Assembly: GCA_002412595.1 (NCBI GenBank)
Contig: DHVJ01000038.1
Location: 107,955-119,933 of the forward strand
Direction: 5' to 3'
DNA from: Anaerolineaceae bacterium UBA5211
Lineage (GTDB): Bacteria; Chloroflexota; Anaerolineae; Anaerolineales; Anaerolineaceae
Length of the DNA stretch: 11,979 bases
The notes under the pieces are model-generated. The model had not been told where the DNA came from and searched no databases. It saw only the letters and a list, made by a program, of their open reading frames with translations. The stretch's first letter is position 1, and every line of letters begins with the position of its first letter. Positions 6,297 to 11,979 of this stretch are shown here, in pieces. The translations under genes were made by a program, and so were the position numbers.

Positions 6297-9071
6297 TCAG
6301 GCTTCTTCCTTCAGTTCGCCCCAGTTAACGCCCCAAGCCGCGTCCGTTTCCAGCGGGATGGACAATTTATAAGCCCCTTCCATGACCGCTTTGACTACTT
6401 CCACGGTCTTCTGCAACTCCTCGCGCGTGCATTCCAACAGCAATTCATCGTGCACTTGCAGCAGCATCTTCGCACGCAGGTTGTTTTTTTTCAGCTCAGG
6501 CGGCAGCTTGATCATGGCCACCTTGAGGATATCTGCCGCCGTGCCCTGGATAGGGGCGTTGATGGCCTCGCGTTCGGCGCGGGCCTGCACCTGTCGGTTG
6601 GGCGGGTTGCGCAGTTCAGGGAAGTAGCGCCGCCGCCCCAGCATGGTTTCCACGTAACCCTGTTCGGCCGCCTGTTTGCGGATGCCATCCAGGTAGCGTT
6701 TCACACCCGGAAACATTTCGTAATACGCTTTGACGAAATTCTCTGCCTCCGCCAGGGTCAGGTCGGTGGTGCGCGTCAGGCCGAAAGCGCCCATGCCGTA
6801 GATCAGGCCAAAATTGATAGCCTTGGCGTGCCGGCGCTGGTCCTTGGTAACCTGGTCCAAGGGCACCTTGTAGATGGCCGCCGCAGTGGTTGCGTGAATA
6901 TCCTGCCCGGCGCGGAAAGCCGCCAGCATAGCCTGGTCTTCGGCCATGTGAGCCGCGATGCGCAGTTCAATCTGCGAATAATCCACCGAAAGGAGCAGGC
7001 TGCCTGGCGCAGCCAAAAAGCCCTTGCGCACCTTGTTGCCTAACTCGGTGCGGGTGGGGATATTCTGTAAATTCGGATCTGAGGAAGCCAGCCGGCCAGT
7101 GACCGACCCGGTTTGGTTGAAGGAAGTGTGCACCCTTCCGGTGCGCGGGTTGACCTGTTTGGGCAGCGCATCCAGATAGGTGGACACCAGCTTGGATAGC
7201 TCGCGGTATTCCAGCAGCAGTTGCACCACGATATGCTGGTCGCGCATCTCGTCTAACACACCCGCGGCGGTGGAGTAATGCCCGCTTTTGGTTTTCTTGC
7301 TGGAATCCGGCGCGGTCAGATGCAGTGTTTCAAAGAGCACCTTGGAAAGCTGCTGGGTGGAATTAAGGTTGAAGTCATATCCCACTGCTGTGTAAACTTC
7401 CTTTTGGATTTCCACCAAACGCTGGCTCAATTCTTTGGAAAAATCTTTAAAGAATTTCACATCCACAGCAATGCCTGTAAATTCCATCTCAATTAATACC
7501 GGAATGAGCGGCATTTCGATTTTCTCGAACACTTCCATCAGATCTTGCTTTTCCAAACGCTCTTTCAAGATCGGCATCAGGCGCAGCGGTATTTCGGCGT
7601 CCGCGCCGGCATAAGGCGCCACATCCTCCACTGCTACCAAATCCATGGTGAGCTGCTTGCTGCCTTTGCCGATCAACTCTTCAATGTGCGTCATGCTGAT
7701 GTGCAGTTCACTTTCAGCCATGGCTTTCAGTCCCAAGCGGTGGCTATTCGGTTCCACTACCCAGGCCGCTATCATAGTATCGAATCCCAGCGGGGCAACC
7801 TGAATGCCGGCATTGCGCAGCGTCAGGCAGTCGTATTTGAGATTGTGACCAATCTTGGGAATAGCCGAGTCGGTAAAGGCCGGGCGGATAGCTTCCACGA
7901 TGCTTTCCAATGGCAGCTGCGGACTGTTGCCCACATGACCCACCGGGATGTAGTAGGCACTGCCGGCTTCCATCGCCAGCGAAATACCCACCAGATCCGC
8001 CCGCATGGGGTCGGTTGAGGTCGTCTCGGTGTCGAAAGATATTTGCTTGGCTTTTTTGAGGTCCGCGGCCAGTTGCGCCAGTTTCTCCGCGGTATCTACG
8101 ACGGTGATATCCAGCTCGTACTTAGGCGGCAGACCTAACTTAACCGGTTCTTCTCCGAATAAAGCCAGCTGCTCCTCGCTGCCAATCACGCCCTTGTTCA
8201 GCAAATTTTCCAGACGCGAGGTGAGCGTGCGGAATTGCAATTCCTGGAATAACTCGGAGATTTTGGGCACATTCAGGTTGTCTGTACGCGCCATTTCCAA
8301 ATCGAGGGGGACATTCAGATCCGTATGGATGCGAGCCAAGTCATAACTGAGGTAAGCACTTTCTTTGCCTTCCGCCAGAAGTTTACCGGCCCGCCCGCTG
8401 ATCTCATCCAAATGAGCATAAATTTCATCCAATGTGGGATATTTTTCCAGCAGGGATTCGGCTGTTTTCTGTCCAATACCCTTGATACCCGGGATATTAT
8501 CAGATGTATCGCCAATCAGCGCTTTCAGGTCCACCACCTGGCTGGGTTTGACGCCCATTTTCTTAACCACATCATCGGGGAAGAAATCCTGCGCATCGGA
8601 GAACTTCCCGCCGGCCAAGTTGACCACAACGCGGTCCGTTACCAACTGCAGCAGGTCGCGATCGCCGGTGATGATCTTGACGCCCAAGCCTTTTTCAGCA
8701 GCGTTCTTGGCCACAGACCCCAGCACATCGTCGGCTTCGAAACCTTCCATTTCCAGGCGCGGGAAGCGAAACGCGTCCACCAGTTCGCGGATACGCTCGA
8801 TCTGCACGCGCAACTCGTCCGGCATCTTTTCACGCGTGGCTTTGTAGTCGGGGTAGCGGTCATTGCGGAACGTCTTGCCGGTGTCAAACGCGACCGCCAG
8901 ATAATCCGGCCGGTCCTTCTCCAGAATGCTGAGCAGGATGTTGATAAAACCGAAGGTAGCCGCGGTGGGCTCTCCGGAGCTAGATTGGAAACGCGACCCG
9001 CTGGTGAGCAGGGCGAAATAAGCACGGTAGGCCAGCGCGTGGCCGTCAATCAGGTATAAAGTCTTGGGCAT
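6297..9071 (-). CDS. polA: DNA polymerase I
   Basis: A three-domain polymerase of 924 residues from the chosen ATG (residue numbers here count from that ATG). The 5'-3' exonuclease domain (about 1-290) shows YLIDGHALAYRAYFAL, GFEADDVLG, ITGDRDLLQL and IGDTSDNIPGIKGIGQKTA. The 3'-5' exonuclease domain (about 320-520) keeps its catalytic motifs: DTET (347-350), GHNLKYD and YAGAD, so proofreading is probably active, unlike the Taq-type enzymes. The polymerase domain has motif A LLSVDYSQIELR, motif B RRHAKAINFGLIYG and motif C LLQVHDELLLE. It fills Okazaki gaps and serves excision repair. The open frame extends to a TTG at 9086, but ATG at 9071 is preceded by AGAGGTG (9075-9081 on the minus strand), which decides the start. 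It is transcribed divergently from the epimerase operon and convergently with the replication operon. Confidence 0.97.
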   Translation of the reverse strand: MPKTLYLIDGHALAYRAYFALLTSGSRFQSSSGEPTAATFGFINILLSILEKDRPDYLAVAFDTGKTFRNDRYPDYKATREKMPDELRVQIERIRELVDAFRFPRLEMEGFEADDVLGSVAKNAAEKGLGVKIITGDRDLLQLVTDRVVVNLAGGKFSDAQDFFPDDVVKKMGVKPSQVVDLKALIGDTSDNIPGIKGIGQKTAESLLEKYPTLDEIYAHLDEISGRAGKLLAEGKESAYLSYDLARIHTDLNVPLDLEMARTDNLNVPKISELFQELQFRTLTSRLENLLNKGVIGSEEQLALFGEEPVKLGLPPKYELDITVVDTAEKLAQLAADLKKAKQISFDTETTSTDPMRADLVGISLAMEAGSAYYIPVGHVGNSPQLPLESIVEAIRPAFTDSAIPKIGHNLKYDCLTLRNAGIQVAPLGFDTMIAAWVVEPNSHRLGLKAMAESELHISMTHIEELIGKGSKQLTMDLVAVEDVAPYAGADAEIPLRLMPILKERLEKQDLMEVFEKIEMPLIPVLIEMEFTGIAVDVKFFKDFSKELSQRLVEIQKEVYTAVGYDFNLNSTQQLSKVLFETLHLTAPDSSKKTKSGHYSTAAGVLDEMRDQHIVVQLLLEYRELSKLVSTYLDALPKQVNPRTGRVHTSFNQTGSVTGRLASSDPNLQNIPTRTELGNKVRKGFLAAPGSLLLSVDYSQIELRIAAHMAEDQAMLAAFRAGQDIHATTAAAIYKVPLDQVTKDQRRHAKAINFGLIYGMGAFGLTRTTDLTLAEAENFVKAYYEMFPGVKRYLDGIRKQAAEQGYVETMLGRRRYFPELRNPPNRQVQARAEREAINAPIQGTAADILKVAMIKLPPELKKNNLRAKMLLQVHDELLLECTREELQKTVEVVKAVMEGAYKLSIPLETDAAWGVNWGELKEEA

Positions 9072-9088
9072 AGGCACCTCTTTCAATG

Positions 9089-9117
9089 ATTTTACTATGC
9101 CGCACGCGCGCGTGGAA
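9089..9117 (-). promoter_or_regulatory. Candidate polA promoter
   Basis: On the minus strand, TAAAAT (9094-9089) is a good -10 match and lies about 17 bp from the polA ATG, leaving a leader of roughly 11 nt. The hexamer 17 bp further upstream, TTCCAC, is a poor -35. The spacer contains the perfect 12-bp palindrome CACGCGCGCGTG (9103-9114). Support rests on the -10 only. Confidence 0.3.
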
Positions 9118-9123
9118 TTCCAT

Positions 9124-9152
9124 TTGGCTTTTGGGGTTGAAAATGGTAAAAT
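9124..9152 (+). promoter_or_regulatory. Promoter of the epimerase-GH130 operon
   Basis: TTGGCT (9124-9129) and TAAAAT (9147-9152) are separated by 17 bp. The bases TGG just before the -10 make it an extended -10 element. Predicted transcription start is near 9159, giving a leader of about 80 nt to the TTG start codon at 9238. Confidence 0.6.
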
Positions 9153-9156
9153 ATTT

Positions 9157-9172
9157 TTGGGAGCGTTCCCAA
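9157..9172. promoter_or_regulatory. CebR-like LacI-family operator
   Basis: TTGGGAGCGTTCCCAA is a 16-bp inverted repeat with one central asymmetry. Its core TGGGAGCGTTCCCA (9158-9171) differs at one base from TGGGAGCGCTCCCA, the operator described for the cellobiose-responsive repressor CebR of Streptomyces. It covers the predicted transcription start just downstream of the -10 box, the classical position for repression. The cognate regulator is not in this window. Confidence 0.7.
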
Positions 9173-9237
9173 TTCTTGGAGAGGCGGGTCAGGATATTTA
9201 TCCTAAACTATGCCCTTCTGCTATAAGGTGGAAAAGA

Positions 9238-10440
9238 TTGAACAGCACAACATTGCAATTATCCGATTTTGAACGTGAATTGACCCGCAACATCCTGCCC
9301 TTCTGGCAGCAGCACACCCCCGACCCGCTCAACGGTGGTTTCTACGGCGCCCTGAGCAACGACCTGACCATACACGATGAAGTTCCGCGCTCATCTATCC
9401 TGTGCGCACGCATTTTATGGTCCTTTTCGGCAGCTTACCGCCGATTTGGGAAAAATGCTTACCTGAAAATGGCAGATTACGCCTACGAATACCTGACCGG
9501 TACCTTCTGGGATAACCAATACGAAGGCATTTATTGGAATGTGGACCTGCACGGACAACCCGTCATGGCGCGCAAACACCATTACGCCCAGGCCTTCGCC
9601 ATCTACAGCCTGAGCGAATATTACCTGGCCAGCGGCAAAAAGGAGAGCCTGGTATATGCGCAAAAATTATTCCGTCTGCTGGAAAAACACGCCCGCGAAC
9701 CGCAGTATGGCGGTTACATCGAAGGCAGCCGGCGCGATTGGGGCACATTGGAAGATATGCGCCTGAGCGATAAGGACATGAACTGCCGCAAGTCCATGAA
9801 CACCCTGCTGCACATGCTGGAAGCTTATACCGGACTGGCGCGCGTTTGGCCGGACCCGGCGGTGAAAAACAGCCTCAAGGAGTTATTGGAAACCTTCATG
9901 GCACACGTCATTGACCCTCACAGCGGCCACCTGCGCCTGTTCTTCGACGACCAATGGCATTCCCTGTCAGACACCATTTCCTTCGGGCACGATATCGAAT
10001 GCAGCTGGCTGTTGTGGGAAGCAGCTGAAGTGCTGGGTGACGCAGAATTGAGCGCACGCGTGCACGCAGCTGCCTTACAGATGGCCGAGGCTGTTTATGC
10101 CGACGGCCGTGACACAGACGGCAGCTTGTTCCAGGAACTAAGCCCGCAGGGCATCAACGCCGTTGACAAAGAATGGTGGAGCCAGGCCGAAGGCGTAGTG
10201 GGATTCTATAACGCTTACCAGCTCAGCGGCAGCGAAAAATTTCTGCATGCGGCCGAGGACTGCTGGCGTTACATCCGGAAAAAGATGATTGATCCCCAAT
10301 ACGGTGATTGGATCAAACGCATCCGTCCGGATGGCAGCGTCAACAACGATAGTTACAAAGTTGGCCCATGGGAATGCCCCTACCACCATGTGCGCCTGTG
10401 CCTGGAAGTGATGGCGCGCCTGGAAGCACAACCCGCATAA
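9238..10440 (+). CDS. Cellobiose/mannobiose 2-epimerase (AGE superfamily)
   Basis: A 400-residue cytosolic (alpha/alpha)6-barrel enzyme, the usual length for cellobiose 2-epimerases (EC 5.1.3.11). These convert the reducing-end glucose of cellobiose to mannose, or mannobiose to mannosyl-glucose. Visible signatures are NGGFYG (32-37), ARILWSFSAAYR (57-68), KHHYAQAFAIYSLSEYY (113-129), RKSMNTLLHMLEAY (184-197), SFGHDIECSWL (248-258) and WECPYHHVR (378-386). R58, H192, H251, E254 and H383/H384 fall where the catalytic residues of characterised cellobiose 2-epimerases lie. The frame is open back to an ATG at 9064, but that overlaps the polA start, crosses the promoter and operator, and adds 58 unrelated residues. 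The TTG at 9238 with AAGGTG at 9225-9230 fits far better. GH130 follows after 29 bp. The GH130 partner favours mannobiose as natural substrate; cellobiose remains possible. Confidence 0.9.
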   Translation: MNSTTLQLSDFERELTRNILPFWQQHTPDPLNGGFYGALSNDLTIHDEVPRSSILCARILWSFSAAYRRFGKNAYLKMADYAYEYLTGTFWDNQYEGIYWNVDLHGQPVMARKHHYAQAFAIYSLSEYYLASGKKESLVYAQKLFRLLEKHAREPQYGGYIEGSRRDWGTLEDMRLSDKDMNCRKSMNTLLHMLEAYTGLARVWPDPAVKNSLKELLETFMAHVIDPHSGHLRLFFDDQWHSLSDTISFGHDIECSWLLWEAAEVLGDAELSARVHAAALQMAEAVYADGRDTDGSLFQELSPQGINAVDKEWWSQAEGVVGFYNAYQLSGSEKFLHAAEDCWRYIRKKMIDPQYGDWIKRIRPDGSVNNDSYKVGPWECPYHHVRLCLEVMARLEAQPA

Positions 10441-10469
10441 AAAGTCATCTACTCAAAGGAGAAAATCGC

Positions 10470-11504
10470 ATGTCACCTGAAAAAACTCACAACCTATTGG
10501 TCAACACCCCCGCTCTGCCCAACATTCCTTGGGAGGATAGGCCGGGCAGGTCGGACACGGTCATGTGGCGCTCGGCGCACAACCCTATCATCCCGCACGA
10601 CCTGATCCCCTCCTCCAACAGTATCTTCAACAGCGCGGTGGTACCTTATCAGGGAAAATTCGCAGGGGTCTTTCGCTGCGACAACAAGGTGCGCGTGCAG
10701 CAGCTGCACGTGGGACATAGCGCGGACGGCATCCATTGGCAGCTGAACAACGAGCGCATCCACTGGCAAGCTGAGAACGGCAAGGTAGCGGAGATCAGTG
10801 AATTCATGTACAGTTATGATCCGCGCGTGTTGTGGCTGGAAGACCGCTATTACGTCACCTGGTGCAACGGCTACCACGGCCCTACCATTGGCATGGGTTA
10901 CACCCACGACTTCGAGACCTTCACCCAGCTGGAGAACGCCTTCCTGCCCTTCAACCGCAATGGCGTGCTCTTCCCGCGCAAGATCAACGGCCAATATGCC
11001 ATGCTCAGCCGCCCTTCCGACAACGGCCACACGCCCTTCGGCGACATCTACTACAGCGAAAGCCCTGATTTGGAGTATTGGGGCCGCCATCGCTTCGTGA
11101 TGGGGCCGCTGTTCGGCTGGCAGGCTACCAAAATAGGCGCCGGGCCGATCCCCATCGAGACCAGCGAGGGTTGGCTGCTGATTTACCACGGCGTGCTGAC
11201 CTCCTGCAACGGCTTCACCTACAGCTTCGGGGCCGCCCTGTTGGACCTGGAGCAGCCCTGGAAGGTGCTCTACCGCAGCGCCCCTTATATCCTGGCCCCG
11301 CAGATGGAGTATGAACGCAACGGCGACGTGCCCAACGTGGCCTTCCCCTGCGCGGCGCTGATGGACGGCAATTCGGGCAAACTGGCCTTATATTACGGCG
11401 CCGCTGATACGGTAGTATGCCTGGCCTATGGCTACGTGCAGGAAATCGTGAATTGGGTTAAGGAAAATGCCATTCCGGAAAAATATTTGAATTTCAAAGG
11501 TTGA
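10470..11504 (+). CDS. GH130 beta-1,4-mannosylglucose phosphorylase
   Basis: A 344-residue cytosolic five-bladed beta-propeller phosphorylase that should cleave 4-O-beta-mannosyl-glucose with phosphate to mannose 1-phosphate and glucose (EC 2.4.1.281). GH130 subfamily 1 features are NPIIPHDLIPSSNSIFNSAV (38-57), FAGVFRCDN (64-72), YDPRV (116-120), YYVTWCNGYHGPTIGMGY (127-144), NGVLFPRK (164-171), LSRPSDNGHTPFGDI (179-193), KIGAGPIP (221-228) and YHGVL (239-243). D117 in YDPRV is the expected general acid, acting through the sugar 3-hydroxyl in this family. It is somewhat shorter at the N-terminus than Bacteroides homologues as I remember them. The frame runs back to an ATG at 10368 inside the epimerase gene, but ATG 10470 has AAAGGAG at 10455-10461 and is chosen. 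Subfamily 2 mannooligosaccharide phosphorylase is less likely given the motif match and the epimerase partner. Confidence 0.92.
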   Translation: MSPEKTHNLLVNTPALPNIPWEDRPGRSDTVMWRSAHNPIIPHDLIPSSNSIFNSAVVPYQGKFAGVFRCDNKVRVQQLHVGHSADGIHWQLNNERIHWQAENGKVAEISEFMYSYDPRVLWLEDRYYVTWCNGYHGPTIGMGYTHDFETFTQLENAFLPFNRNGVLFPRKINGQYAMLSRPSDNGHTPFGDIYYSESPDLEYWGRHRFVMGPLFGWQATKIGAGPIPIETSEGWLLIYHGVLTSCNGFTYSFGAALLDLEQPWKVLYRSAPYILAPQMEYERNGDVPNVAFPCAALMDGNSGKLALYYGAADTVVCLAYGYVQEIVNWVKENAIPEKYLNFKG

Positions 11505-11535
11505 GCTTTCACCAAAATCTCTTCTCCTCTTCAAG

Positions 11536-11574
11536 CCAGGATGGTACCGAACGATAGGTACCATCCTGGGCTTT
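11536..11574 (+). terminator. Hairpin after the epimerase-GH130 operon, possible terminator
   Basis: A perfect 13-bp stem, CCAGGATGGTACC (11536-11548) with GGTACCATCCTGG (11557-11569), closes on an 8-nt loop 31 bp after the GH130 stop. The flanking AAGC/GCTT can extend it. The following T-run is only three bases (GCTTTAA), so it may be an mRNA 3'-end stabiliser or a weak terminator rather than a strong one. Confidence 0.5.
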
Positions 11575-11625
11575 AAGGTACCGCCAAGTATTGGGTGATT
11601 GGATTCCCACCACCCTCTACATGTG

Positions 11626-11739
11626 TCATCCTGAGGAGCAACGCGACCAATGATCTCGGCCCGCGTAGGGCAGGATTCATATCCCGCCATTCCCCTTTAT
11701 CGTTTCATCCTGAGGAGCAACGCGACGAAGGATCTCGGC
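11626..11739. repeat. Two direct copies of a 35-bp dispersed repeat (TCATCCTGAG family)
   Basis: Copies at 11626-11660 and 11705-11739 differ at two of 35 bases. Each starts TCATCCTGAGGAGCAACG and ends GATCTCGGC; the second copy has ATCCT near its left end and AGGAT near its right end, so it can fold back. The 44 bp between them are unique. TCATCCTGAG ... AAGGATCTC sequences are widespread intergenic repeats in bacterial genomes. They fill part of the non-coding gap 11505-11927, where no gene was found. Confidence 0.75.
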
Positions 11740-11811
11740 TCTAGTTGACCACAAATCTATTTTCACCTATTAAAACTTACGCCTTCGATAAGCCCAGGAT
11801 GCACGCGCTAT

Positions 11812-11844
11812 GATGTAACCGTTTGGTTACATCCTGTTTTATTT
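11812..11844 (+). terminator. Rho-independent terminator
   Basis: GATGTAACC (11812-11820) pairs perfectly with GGTTACATC (11825-11833) around the loop GTTT and is followed by CTGTTTTATTT. This is a better terminator than the hairpin at 11536 and may be the real end of transcription from upstream. It sits just before the promoter of the lipoprotein gene. An upstream AGGATG (near 11807) could compete for pairing with CATCCT. Confidence 0.65.
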
Positions 11845-11865
11845 AGGCAACTCGTAAAACACACG

Positions 11866-11874
11866 TGCTAAAAT
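11866..11874 (+). promoter_or_regulatory. Extended -10 promoter of the lipoprotein gene
   Basis: TGCTAAAAT (11866-11874) combines the TG extension with the same TAAAAT -10 seen in front of the other operons here. No convincing -35 lies upstream (best 17-bp-spaced hexamer is GGCAAC). The start codon is at 11928, giving a leader of about 45 nt. Confidence 0.45.
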
Positions 11875-11927
11875 GAACCGAAGTAAAGTCAATCAACCTA
11901 ATTAATTTCTTTGCAAATGGAGGATTC

Positions 11928-11979
11928 ATGAAAAAATTCTGCGCGATCACCCTGCTCATCTTACTGGCGGGCTGCAGCG
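11928..11979 (+). CDS. Lipoprotein, N-terminal fragment (3' end outside window)
   Basis: An ATG preceded by GGAGGA (11919-11924) opens a frame of 17 codons reaching the window end. The peptide MKKFCAITLLILLAGCS is a textbook lipoprotein signal: two lysines, a hydrophobic stretch and the lipobox L13-A14-G15-C16, with C16 the lipidated residue. The mature protein is outside the window. A sugar-binding component of an ABC transporter would fit the neighbouring sugar genes, but nothing in the visible sequence shows that. Confidence 0.75.
   Translation, partial: MKKFCAITLLILLAGCS

Noticed and set aside
6297..9086. Long open frames antisense to polA (6288-7043, 7545-8018 and 8325-9059 on the + strand)
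   Set aside because: They are exactly opposite a gene with complete polymerase motifs and show no recognisable domains; they reflect codon bias of the real gene.
9072..9086. TTG start of polA at 9086
   Set aside because: The Shine-Dalgarno AGAGGTG lies between this TTG and the ATG at 9071, so it serves the ATG.
10368..10469. N-terminal extension of GH130 from an ATG inside the epimerase gene
   Set aside because: The extension encodes Pro/Ser-rich sequence unlike the family, and ATG 10470 has an AAAGGAG site at correct spacing.
10494..11189. 231-codon open frame on the minus strand opposite GH130
   Set aside because: Shadow frame of a strongly conserved enzyme gene.
11626..11739. Possible two-repeat CRISPR (35-bp repeats, 44-bp spacer)
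   Set aside because: Only two imperfect copies, belonging to a known type of dispersed fold-back repeat, with no cas gene and no further units.

Overview
The window looks like chromosomal DNA from a moderately GC-rich bacterium with strongly AT-rich intergenic regions. The gene content would fit a member of the Chloroflexota (Anaerolineae-like): a DnaD-domain primosome protein beside a DnaC/DnaI-type loader and DnaB, a stand-alone BFN-domain protein, a proofreading-type DNA polymerase I, a mannoside phosphorolysis gene pair, and dispersed GTCATTGCGA / TCATCCTGAG palindromic repeats. The taxonomy is an inference from gene content and repeats; there is no rRNA or other marker here to prove it.

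Layout. (1) 1-872: the last codons of a membrane protein and an OmpR/PhoB-type response regulator on the minus strand converge on a strong hairpin terminator. (2) 873-1138: an AT-rich divergent regulatory region with paired TTAACACT repeats, a 15-bp near-repeat and a good promoter for the next operon. (3) 1139-5886: a tight five-gene operon encoding a BFN-domain protein, the replicative helicase DnaB, a DnaD-domain protein, a helicase-loader-like ATPase carrying two complete AAA+ modules in one chain, and a histidine phosphatase. The three primosome genes are linked by a 4-nt and an 80-nt overlap. (4) 5887-6296: non-coding, mainly a 177-bp compound palindromic repeat, then a candidate polA terminator. 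(5) 6297-9071, minus: DNA polymerase I with all three domains and intact motifs. (6) 9072-9237: divergent control region. Its + strand promoter (TTGGCT - 17 - TAAAAT with an extended -10) is followed at once by a near-perfect CebR/LacI-type operator. (7) 9238-11504: a two-gene operon for a cellobiose/mannobiose 2-epimerase and a GH130 beta-mannosylglucose phosphorylase. (8) 11505-11927: non-coding, with two hairpins, two copies of a 35-bp repeat and a promoter. (9) 11928-11979: the start of a lipoprotein gene.

How the genes work together. The 1139-5886 operon appears to encode a self-contained helicase-loading set: helicase, DnaD-type primosome protein and loader. The 9238-11504 operon fits the known mannobiose route: the epimerase turns beta-1,4-mannobiose into mannosyl-glucose and GH130 phosphorolyses it to mannose 1-phosphate and glucose. 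It is probably repressed by a LacI-family regulator that is not in the window.

The most notable observations are the tandem AAA+ loader, the CebR-like operator on the start site of the epimerase operon, the degenerate receiver domain of the response regulator, and the compound palindromic repeats. Three start codons were moved from the longest open frame on the basis of ribosome binding sites: polA to 9071, the epimerase to a TTG at 9238, and GH130 to 10470.
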